From: Bugulina stolonifera
Taxonomy: Eukaryota; Bryozoa; Gymnolaemata; Cheilostomatida; Bugulidae
DNA length: 64,000 bases
NCBI GenBank assembly: GCA_935421135.1
Contig: OW285196.1
Coordinates: 7,513,501-7,577,500, forward strand
Reading direction: 5' to 3'
Shown here: in pieces, positions 13,201 to 25,200 of the stretch
How the letters are laid out: every line of letters starts with the position of its first letter
Position numbering within the stretch: position 1 is the stretch's first letter
Notes under the pieces: model-generated
The model's input: the letters and a program-made list of their open reading frames with translations, nothing else
Databases searched by the model: none
What the model was told of the DNA's origin: nothing
Made by a program: the position numbers and the translations under genes

Positions 13201-16200
13201 AGTTGGGGTCAGCTTCAAACAACTCTGAATGCACCACACCTTCGACACTGACCTTCAGATGTACTAAAATAGTATGGAAACAGTATACACATGTGATGCC
13301 ACGAGATGCAGTTGTTGGTAAACAACTGGTCACAACTACGTAAAATAGTCCGATTATATACAGATGCAGCGTAACCGGATTTTTATACTACAGTGTTTGC
13401 CATTGTAAATTACAAATTACTAGCTACCAACTACTAGTTACTGACTACTACTAGTACTGCCACTAGCACTAGCAACTTACTACTATGAGCACTAGCCAAG
13501 CACTACTACCAAATACTGAACTAACGACATATACTAATGACTCACCCAGAGAGAGCGACGCCGGAATCTCACTAGGAGTGAGTTGTATCAGTATAGTACT
13601 CTTATAGCCCTGGCTATCAGATGACTTATAGAGCAGGTAAACGTCTGTCCCTGGTAGAGGTACACTCTCTTGTATTACCTGCAGAAGAAAACCACCAATG
13701 TAGACGAAGCTAATCAGTCTAGCCAAGTAATAAATAGATAACATAAAATACTAAAAGCTAGACTGTGTTCCTTGAATGGGGGCACCTCAGTTCTTTTAAT
13801 TAAGCTACCATACCTGGTGTTCCAAAATTCAAGATACGCTAAATTCAACTACAACATAAATGTACAGTAACGTCCTAGCAATGGCCTATAGCCATATTCT
13901 CCACATTCTGTAAACTAGTCTAACCTTACGAATGCTATTAGGAACACATTACCACAGTGTACTAGTAGTACACATTACCACAGTGTATTAGTACACATTA
14001 CCACAGTGTACTAGTACACATTACCACAGTGTATTAGTACACATTACCACAGTGTACTAGTACACATTACCACGGTGTATTAGTACACATTACCACAGTG
14101 TACTAGTACACATTACCACAGTGTACTAGTACACATTACCACAGTGTACTAGTACACATTACCACAGTGTACTAGTACACATTACCACAGTGTACTAGTA
14201 CACGCTGTGCACTACTACATGTTGTATTAAAACTGTGCATAGCCAAGTATCATAAACTTGCCTGTGACTCTGGTATTATGGCACTTCTCTCTGGGCAAGC
14301 TCTAAGTTGAGAATGCTGCCACGTAGGTAAAACAGTTGGATAGAGTTTGTACCTATCATGGTCAGCTTCACAACTAGGAAGGGCTATTGGTTCATCACCT
14401 CTCTGGAAAATAAGAAAATAAGGCTAATAGAAGTAGTATAACACCAGAAGTTGTGCACCCACAGCAAATGTTGGCTCGCGGAATTGTATGCCCATAGTAA
14501 CAGTTGTATTAAAGAGTTGTGTGCCCATAGTAACAATTGTATTAAAGAGTCGTGTGCCCATAGTAACAATTGTGTGGCCTCAGCATTGATACAGTACAAT
14601 TCAAAATAACTCATTGACACCAACAGGCCCTCCTTTCTTGCAATTCAACACACAAATCGAGAGCATCCTATTGTCAGTGAATGGTAATAGATATATACAT
14701 TTTATGGAATTGAACAAAAGGCCACTTTATAATATAACCTTCTATTACTAGTTGTCTGTTTTAACTGAAGTAACAGACTCATTAGAATGGGATGCATGTA
14801 GATATATGAATTCACAGTCATAATCATCATATTTGGTAGTAATCTAGCCAATAGTATTTTACAATTTGAAATTTTTGAATTCTATCAGGAGTCATCTCCC
14901 TTGGACAAGCATTAGGTAGGCAGGTAATTGGGCTATAAAGATGATAGAAATATGGTATGCATGTATTCTAGTAGTACCTGCAGTAGAACAACTGGGTCTA
15001 GAACGACTATAGTGTTCCAAGGTAGTATGACTGTAGCGTTAGCAGGTAAACTTGAACCCCTGACAAACCTGAGGGTAACCACACCCCCTCCATTAACCAT
15101 GATGTCAAACCTGCAGAATATGACTAAAAATATTAAACAACTACTAACAATACAATAATGATGGCTCAGTATGTTTGTGAATTGTGTTATATATGCAGTA
15201 CACATGTATATGGATCATTACACAGAAATAGTATCTATTATTGTTACGGTGCCAATATACAATCTACATTTTGTATGTGTAATATTGGCCACATTGTATA
15301 ACATGCACATACAGTAACACTAATTCTACAATCTAAACGGTACAAGCACTTACGTTCCGTTCTCTCTAGTTAGAGTAAATCCAGTCTGAAGATGTTCAGC
15401 TATCTCTACTCTAGTACCGAGGGCTGGTGTACCGTCCCTCAGTGTTACACTACCTCTTATTACAGATACTCTCCTATAATGTATATACATTAAACGTACT
15501 TACACAGGGAAAGGATAAATCCAATTTAGCATAAATAGCTATATATTGCTAATCAGTTATGCAAAAATTATACACGCAGGTAGTCAATCACCATGTGCTA
15601 CCAAGCAGGGTATGCATACAGAATAACAATCCGAACTAGGCCTAAATTCATATATGTATACCAAATAAAGTTGCCAAAATTTCATTAAATCAGTTGGTGC
15701 GTCAGTGAGCTAGTCAGTGAGTCGGTCAATAAGCTGGTCAGTCAGTTAGCCAGAGGTAGGCTAACCAGGACAGGAACTGAACTCACTTTTTATCGAATAT
15801 CTTATCATCTGTTATGATCTGAACACTCTCGCCGGAGGTGGGGCTGTCAATGAGGAACCTCTTACTCTCATAGAAAGATGCCATGGTACTGAGTCTAGGC
15901 TTAGAGTACAGTATCTCTATTGGTTCAGGAGATGCCTGACAGAACGCTGCCGCCTTACACACTTCCTGTGAGCAGCAGTCCGGATCCAGACAGTCAGCAA
16001 TGTTGTCTGGTTAAATATAAGCAATATTAGGGCATTAGTGGAGAGCAAATTCTATTTTATATAACAGTATAACACAAAACGTAATGCCTACGATAATATG
16101 CTAGTAGGCCTACACATCAGCCTATAACAGTAGAAGTAATAGGACAATAGCAGACTAGTAGCTCAGTGCAGTCCGTATTCAATGATCACATGTCAAGTCT

Positions 16201-19200
16201 CCTCGGTCCTAATGATCTCCAGATGTTGCTACCTTGCCTGCTACCTTGCAGAGAAACCTTGACCCAAATGAATGTGCTCTCTCAAACATATCAGAGGAAC
16301 TCAATATTTTATGGAGTACGGTAATGATAGGAATAGCATAACACCCAAAGAGATAACACACCATTGTCATTGTCTTTTCCATCATTACACACTGACTCAG
16401 AGGCTACTTCACAGGCCACGCCTTTCCAACCAGTAGAACAGGAACAGGAATAGACATCTCCGGTTTTAATACACTCTCCATTAGAGTTACAGTTTGACTT
16501 GCAACCATCTACAGAGCAAATCATTACAAAAACGTATTATTGAAATAACTTTTATACACATTACCATAATACATGATTGATGCGGGTGTGAATGCGAACA
16601 ATAAGAACAAAACGGTTTGGAGATGCCGGGGATTGAACCCGGGGCCTCACACATGCGAAGCGTGCGCTCTACCACTGAGCTACATCCCCAATTGCTGAGA
16701 CCTCCATGTTAATAGTAAACAGATTGATTGTGGCTTTATTAGGCCACGCCTACTGACGCAACATGAATGCAATGCCACGATAGCATTCCTGCGTGTTACC
16801 CTGGGCTTCCCCAACATGGACAACTGCCAACTACATGTAGCATGACTGTTGTAAACTATAACTGTTATTTGTACAAAGTATGACTGTAGCATGACTGTTG
16901 TAAACTATAACTGTTATTTGTACAAAGTATGACAACAAATCATAGTAAAGCTAAGCTAATAAAACTAGATATTATATATGACACTATAATTTTATAACAC
17001 TATGTGTCTAATAGCAACAAAAACCATAGCTAACCCCATCTTTTCAGTTTTCACCCTTAGATCATTTCATGCCCATAAACCTACCCAGAGTGCAATGTCT
17101 GCCATTCCATCCAGGTAGACAGCTACATGTACCATTATTGCATTCACCATGTAGAGAACATCTTTTGTCACATAGCCTTTGATCACACATCAGCCCTCCC
17201 CATTTCTCCTCACATATACATTCACCATTGGAACAGCTGCCATAAACACAGTCTACACTGCACTGCTCTGTAAACAAAACAGAAGATGGTATAAGTTCAC
17301 TAAGTTAGTATAACTTCGTACATACTAATGCCTAGCAGGCCAACTCACTGAGAAGCATGTAGTCTATATATAAATTATAAATTCCATCCCCAGGATACTC
17401 TGCATCTGCCTCTATATGCAGGACTGCTCCATTGGGTGGTTGTGAGTTCATTTTTGTCAAACTTTGCCAAACAGTTACTCATTTGGATTTCCCCATTGTA
17501 CTCCCTCTAGTGGTGCCAACTGCTCACTTTCCTCAGCCTTTTGTTTGCCTATCATTAGTTCCAAGACTGTTATGGGGTGTAGTTGTTGACTATAATCTGA
17601 GTAGGAACATCAAATGCTACTAAACTAGCTTTCTACCAGTAAACCGTAAGTACACTAGCACATGTACATATGTACATACTTGTATACGGCATGTGTCTCA
17701 GCTGTGGCTATACATGATACATACAATATATGCATGCATGTATCTGTTAGAATACAGAATCTGAATAAGTTCAACATTTTTATCTGCTGGCATCATGTAG
17801 TACTGCCTGCGTGTAGTATACGGTAAGTGGGTACACTGTACAGGCAATGGTGTATCAAAATGTACATGTAGCAAAAATTATTATTGGTTTATTTTTTCTT
17901 GCAAATACAAGTAATACATGTACCTTTATCTTACCAAAATCAGATAAACAATAGGCCTATTATTTGTATATGTAGAATGGCATTGAATATAGTGCAGTCA
18001 TAGTGTAGTGCAATGTGTAGTCTTGGTGTAGTGTAATACTGTAGAGTTTAGACTAGAAGTACACCCAGGTAGATAGTAAATATTCAATAGAACACAGAAT
18101 GAGATACCAATAGTTGCAGTAAGACATGCCTACGAGCCTATTAGCCTACCATTGTGTACACATTAGAGATTAGAATGATTATATAGATTCATGTAATTGA
18201 GTAGAATCGAAACTAATATACTATATTGAATTCTATTGAATTGCAGGTATGACTCTTACAAATAGAGGGACTGGTGCCAACTGTAACACATTTATCAGCT
18301 ACCAGCACAATTATCCACTAATGTCTAATCACTCCCATTCCAATCAGGTGTGTTTTCATTGTAAATTTTGTATGTATATTACTTAGTGTATGGCACATGT
18401 AGTGCTCATTATTACATGTATTATAGTACTTCATAGATGTAGCCAGTGGAACAAATGAGGTGGGTACAAATGTTTGAGAAATTTAGATTTGTCTCCTTTG
18501 TTTTTCTGTCAATGTCTAAAATGTTATATATATATTTGTGGGTAAACAGTAGTACTTAGGACTTGCTAATATAAAAATGCTTGCCGCACATATTTTCACC
18601 ATTTCTCATATTATATTTTGTAAAACCTATTAATATAGAAATGGAAAAAACTTTAAAAACCAATTTGATCTAAATAATAAATTGACTAGGTTAGCGACTT
18701 CTCGATGGCTGCAGTCAGCGAGCGACTAGCTAATGTATTAATGGGCTGTGAATAAAAGCAGATTAGCTCAACTGCTATTCGCTAGTCCTTACATGAGGGT
18801 ACACGCCTGCTGGCCGTGTACCCACTAAAATTGAGGCGGGTACACGCCGTATACTCCGCATAACCACACTTTGAACACTGGATGTTACACATAAATTGTA
18901 AGGTCTTTATGTTTAGTGCATCTAGGAGGTATTAAGTGTGGTGGAGGTACATGTATATTCACTGTGTAGTTGTAATAAAAATTATTGTTCATAGATTGAA
19001 TTATATTATTATCTTATAATTGTTGTATAGCATGGAAACAATCAGCGAACCAGAATACGCCAATCTGATGACCCAATAACAGTCCTGCGAATACCAGTTC
19101 AGCCATCTGACAGTGAAGATGTCCGTCCCCTTAGACAAGAATACTCTGAGCCACATGTGAGACGTTTATAAATAATGTGAATTATTTATGTGTTACTGTG

Positions 19201-22200
19201 TTTAGGTTTAAATATTTGTTACATGTAGTTCCCTTTACCAGAGAACAACAACGAAACTTAGACGGAAATTAAAAAAGTTGTATCAGTACATCTTGTATCA
19301 CCACACAAGTCCCAATATATGCTAGTTCCAAAAAATTCATCAATGCTACAATTCATAAAACTTTGCATTCCTTCTACTCTAATGCATAGATGAGAGAATG
19401 CATGAACTGCCACACAAAGGTGTAATGACTTTGTTAATTTAGTTATATAACTGACTCTCACACTGCTGCTCTCATCTACAGCAAACCACAGACTATGGCA
19501 GTGAGGATGAACATGGCAGTGGAGCAGGAGATGGCAACGGTGGGGCAGGAGGTGGCAACGGTGGGGCAGGAGGTGGCAACGGTGGGGCAGGAGGTGGCAA
19601 CGGTGGGGCAGGAGATGGCAATGGTGGGGCAGGAGATGCTGAGGATGACGAGGATGAGGAAGAAAATGCACAGTTCTATAAGGAATCCCAGCAACCAGTG
19701 CCTTACAAGATGATCAATATTAGTGCCAAACCAACTAAATCAGCCTACATGCTTACATGCCTACATCTTATTATTATCTTCCATATTATATATATTATAT
19801 ATTATATAATTATATATTATAGTGTGTAAATAGAGTGTATTGGCATAAACCAATTTTGTTATCTTCTCAACATTGTTTAAAATGGATTATAGATTACCAG
19901 TGGCTGTTAAGTTAACACTAACATAACATACTGGATACTTATCTCCTGCAAACATAGTACTAAGATCCAAGATCAGATAACCTCAACTTCCATTATTGAG
20001 ATGAGAGAAATTTGATATACACTTCCTAATCACGCATTAGATATCATGTTGATACAATCATGTATTACAGTGGTACATGAACATCTATTAAATACAGTAC
20101 TCACTTTCTTCACAGTTCCTCCCCATCCAGCCTGATTCACAGCTACATGTCTGAAGGTGAAGGTCAAATGTGCCGTGACCTGAGCAGTCGTTGCTACAGG
20201 CCATTGTGAAGGTCGCCATTTCATTGATGTTACAGTCCATCCCTCTATATCCCATCTCACAGTAGCACTTCCCTGTATTATACAAGTGTATATAAATAAT
20301 GTAGACTAATCAGTTTACATGTAATCAGCTGGCCAATTACCAAAATACATGCAGTAACAGTGTACAGCCTGAGGGGAGGTGAATATGTGGGGAGTTCACT
20401 ATGCTAACACCTTGTATATTTTGTATTAACATTTGATGGGAGCCTATATAATGCACCAAGTCATTCAACAAAGTACAAAGTAATAGCAACTGAGAGTAAA
20501 TATCAATATGAGGTACTGACTATATCAACACCAATACATCTTGCTTCTATAGCTGATGCAACAGGTTTTTTACACAAATAGGGTATATGGTGCAAGCAAA
20601 TACAAGCATCATGCTTAGCATGGCTACTTAGCCCACTGTTCTACTAAGTGTTTTACAGAAACACAAGCCATGTACTACTACAATATGGTACATAGACACA
20701 TTTGAGGGCATCCGTACTACAACAACATGGTATATAGACACATTTGGGGGCACCTGCAATACCAACATCTCACCTGACTGACAGATGCCATGGCCGGAAC
20801 AGTCCGGAGTATCGCAGTCCACCTGAGTACAGTCCTCCCCTTTCCATCCCTTCTGGCACGCGCACTCCCCATCTATACATCTACCGTGTATACACTCCTG
20901 GCAGTGGTGTGCCTGTACAGAGCACTCCGCCCCTTTCCAGTTGTTATAACATTTACATACACCATTCTCATAGACTCCGTTACCAGAGCAGAGCACTGGA
21001 CATGCATCTGTATAATAATAATAGATTGTGTGTCTATGTAACTGTTGCATATACAACATCATATAATTATATTATACCACATTAGCTACCAAATTCCAGC
21101 AGATTGAAATTTGCAAATTTTTTTAGCAATTTGCCATATATAGTTCAGCATGGTCATGAAGTTCTTGGTTCATAATCAATAAAGTGACAGAACATGTATT
21201 GGTATATACACATGTGAGCCTATATTAAAAACCTATTGTTTACAAGAACCCTACTTACATAGACTACATTCCATGCCAGTATAGCCAGGGTAACAGTGAC
21301 ATGTCCCGTCCCGGCACTCCCCCTTTCCGTAGCAATCATTGGGACAATCAGTAGACATCTTGTCATGTCTACTGACGATGAATCTTACCACCTCCGATTC
21401 TTCCCCATCGTTATAGAGAGAGATGTACCAGTGACCTTCATCCAGGTAACTTGTGAATGCTGTATTCACTTCCTGTACGGGCTTACTGGGTTCACCAGAT
21501 TGGCTAGCACGCCTAAAGAGTACAAATATGGGAGCTATAATGTCAAGCTAGTCATTTATGGTTTAGAATTAGAATTATTACAAATAATGATGAATTCTGC
21601 CGTGTACATGTGATGAATTCCATGTACATGTATGCAGGCTTGTAGTAGGGATTTTCTAGATATTTATGGCTGTTATTATTAGCGCTTGATCTGAAAAAGG
21701 CTGATTCACATGAGTGATCGAAAAGAAAGACATTAATTAAAATTTGATTGAACACGCTTGGCTTGACGGAATAAGAACTCTTGCTTATAAGCATAAAAAA
21801 ACTGGCAACCTTTCAATTATAGGCATAAAAAACAACACAAGACATTATCAGGTAATTAGCTGGCAAAAGTTCAGAAAAACCCATTAAGCCACATCACACA
21901 ATCTGCAGGAAATATTGTACTATTGTATGATCGGCCAGCAGTATTACCCACAGCCAATCAGAAACTCACTTTAATCTGTGTGAGGAGGCAGCAATGGAAG
22001 CTGCAATCTTCTCACCATTTAGATTCTCTACAAAGTCATACTGAGTGTGAGTAGGTTGTAGACTTCGTCGACCTGAAACATATCAACCAATAATAACACC
22101 TACAAAGTTGACCTAGAAACCTGTGTAACCACATTGGATATAAATTATAGAACCATAGCTTTATCCATATGAAAAAGTCATCATAATCTATTATATATAC

Positions 22201-25200
22201 ATGTACCAGTACATGTACCTATGGCTTCCACCTAATCAAACAAACCTTATGAACACATTCCTGATCATACTACTAAGACTACTTAGCTTTATCAATAACT
22301 GGCATGAAATTATCTGGGCACACTTGCAAATAGACACAATATCATCGAGTTATCTACATTGTAAAGAACAATATTAGTAGGCCCAACATTATCGCATCAT
22401 TACAATATTTACATTGCATGGTGTTAACCAATCAACAAACTGGGATAAAATATTTGTTATCAAATAGAAAGCTGACCCAAACTACTATTTACTGTTAGTC
22501 TCTTATGATTATGTGATAATGGATTTATATTTATTACTCAGACATAATAAAAATGGATACATTATATTGTACAATTATACAATGACCTTTGGAAGTATTA
22601 GATTTGGTCCAACCGTTTACACAACATTTTAATGAATGATATTCAACATTATATCCATAGCAGTTATGAACAACATTCAATGCCGATATTGGCGCCACAC
22701 ATAGAATTGTACCACAGCACCCAATGACCAATCAATATTTTGCTCTTGTTAGGCAATAGTTAGGACAGGAACGTGTTCAGAGACATGCAGCAGGTGCTCC
22801 AATTTAGTGTCATAAACAAGTCTATCCAGATGACATTGATAAATCCATTATCATATACTGTAATTATAAGGAACTAACAGTTGTTAAAACAATAGTACCT
22901 CAGGAGATCTGAGCCTACATCCTAACGTATAAGCATGACATAGTATGTTAGTACACACACACATACCGTAAGTTCCTATGAAAGCATCTGAACTGAGAGA
23001 GATGTTGAACTTGTAGAACTGTGACTTGGCTATGAAGAATCGGACCTTCACAAAATCACCTGCTGGTATATCACTGCGGTGTCTATCCCCTATGTTACCA
23101 TCTGTGACAGGACCTGACATGGAGAGAGCACCTGCAACATGTAGTCACAGTATTATAATAGGGTAAGAGAGCACCTACAACATGTGCATGTATACTATAG
23201 CTTGGAGCACTTGTAGCACACATAAGGTAGACTATAGAGGATAGAGTAGGATGCTGGCAGATCGATTTATAGTACCACAACTATTTCTGTTATATAACTA
23301 TATAGTTGTATATACATGTAGTTATATGCATGTTATACAGGAACACAGTGAAGAATGAGGAAAGTAGACCCATGACCTACCTTTAGAAACTGGCTGTTTG
23401 GAGTTGTCTTTCTCTACTAGTAAATAAGTGAAGGCAGCTACACAGCCAGCTAGGATCACTATAGCTAGCATGAGGAATATACCAATACACCTACAATAGA
23501 ACATTCTAGACTTGTACAACATAAATCTAAATAGTATTACAGGAGGTCACATGACATGGGGAAACCAGGTACCATGGATGACATTATTGAGTTCATGGGC
23601 TTAGTAATGTCATGTATGGTCATACATGGGCACTATGTCATTCCTAGTGGTAACGCAGTGTTTCATGTACTGCACCCTGGTAACGAGTCCAGAGGGTTAT
23701 ATAGTATAATCACACGTCTGATTACATCACAAGTTGGCACTCTACCTATCTATCTCATTATCTCATATAATATGCCATATCAGGAACCTAGAATTTATTA
23801 TGACATCACAAGTTGGCAACCTATCATATATACCAGGAACATACACACTGAGAAGCCAAAAGCTCCCTAATCACTATTCCAATATATATATGTAAATATT
23901 GAGTTGAATACTCAATATCTATTCAATACTTACATGTACATGTAAGTATTGAATTAATATTTGGAATGGCACCCTCTGTTGGTGACCATCAATAAGTCTG
24001 CTAGAAAAACATCCTGGTTCCATGATATACATGTATATCAGCCGCTATAACCATTGCTGGATAGAATAAGTGGTACATACCTCCAGTTACAGTAGCGTCT
24101 CCTTACTGGTTTCTTCTGTGGTAACTGTTGTACAAGGTTAGCCTGAGCTAAAGCAGCTCCATCATAGTGGAGTATGGGGCGTCTGACAGACTCTGGAGGG
24201 GGCGGGGGTGGAGAGGAGGGGGGTGGAACATGTCTACAATATAATATTATACTAGTCATACCTGGTACCTGCTGCTGGAAGAAACAACATTTTGCAAATA
24301 AAAAAATGGCAAAACTATTTCGGAGAGATGCTTAGCCTAGTGTAAATTGAGCAGCGTAGGTAAACCTAACTATTATAAGCTGTGTGCAGTGCTAGACTAG
24401 TCTGAGAACATGTCTAGTCTCTACATCCTAGAGAGCTCTACATGGTGAGCTTAGCTGGTGCAAACCCTAATGCTAATACATTTGATAAACCGTTTCTATG
24501 ACTATGTCAAATCTACATTAAGGGGATTAGCCGTTCAGAGGGGTGGGGCTATGACATCATAGCTACTTCCTGTGGGAGACACTCAAAATGTACAAAGAGG
24601 AAACACTGATATCTACTACAATGTACAAAATATGTGTCTTGATGCTTAGATGTCAGTAGGGGCTTAGCTTCAGGTCTAGAGGAAGTGAGCAAACTGTGGT
24701 TCAGCCAATGGGAAGAGCCGATACATATACATGGACATACTACTACACAGTATATCATAAAAGTCAAGGTAAGGTGAAGGTGACAAAGCAATATGGCTGG
24801 TGTGTTGGGAGCGATTATAGCATGTACATGTTTATTATGTAGACAAAAAAGCCAGGTGACTACATGACATGCATTACAGCCTACACAGGTTGGTGTGCGT
24901 TTAGTACTTTTATATATATATGATACCTTCCACGCTTCTTTGGTTTACTACAAATCACATTACAAATATAGTTTAATATTGCAAACAGAGGGACAGCTAT
25001 GTATACGCAAACAGTTTGATAAACTTTGGAGTTATGGCTACATTGCATTATTAGTTGACAAAAGGAAGCAACTCCAAATTGATTACAAAAACTGGGAATT
25101 TACCAACTATTGTACACAATGAATAGAGAATAAGGGCTGGGAACAGGAAGCCATGCTGAGCAAATGCCATAAGCCCACATTGCAAATAACAAATACGTGT

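Larger units (their letters stand above)
17268..20104. other. TENM: Large teneurin intron between EGF exons (2.8 kb)
   Basis: Apart from the plus-strand gene model and its hairpin, the left part (17268-18246) holds only short open frames. One on the plus strand at 17432-17623 has no splice or family support. Two strong plus-strand donor-like sites (GTAAGT at about 17643 and 17823) could belong to a non-coding first exon of the nested gene, but nothing confirms it. Confidence 0.5.

Noticed and set aside
13944..14199. CRISPR-like regular array
   Set aside because: Units are directly adjacent with no unique spacers, in a eukaryotic intron; it is a minisatellite. The same holds for 60511-60708 and 61111-61361.
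17432..17623. Plus-strand frame as first exon of the nested gene
   Set aside because: It ends in a stop before any donor that would join exon 18247 in phase.
19258..19694. Minus-strand His/Pro/Leu and Cys/Pro-rich frames over the 21-bp repeat
   Set aside because: Antisense reading of the repeat; no splice link to teneurin exons.
20030..20260. Second open frame over the EGF4/EGF5 exon
   Set aside because: Shadow of the coding exon; the other frame gives correctly spaced EGF cysteines.
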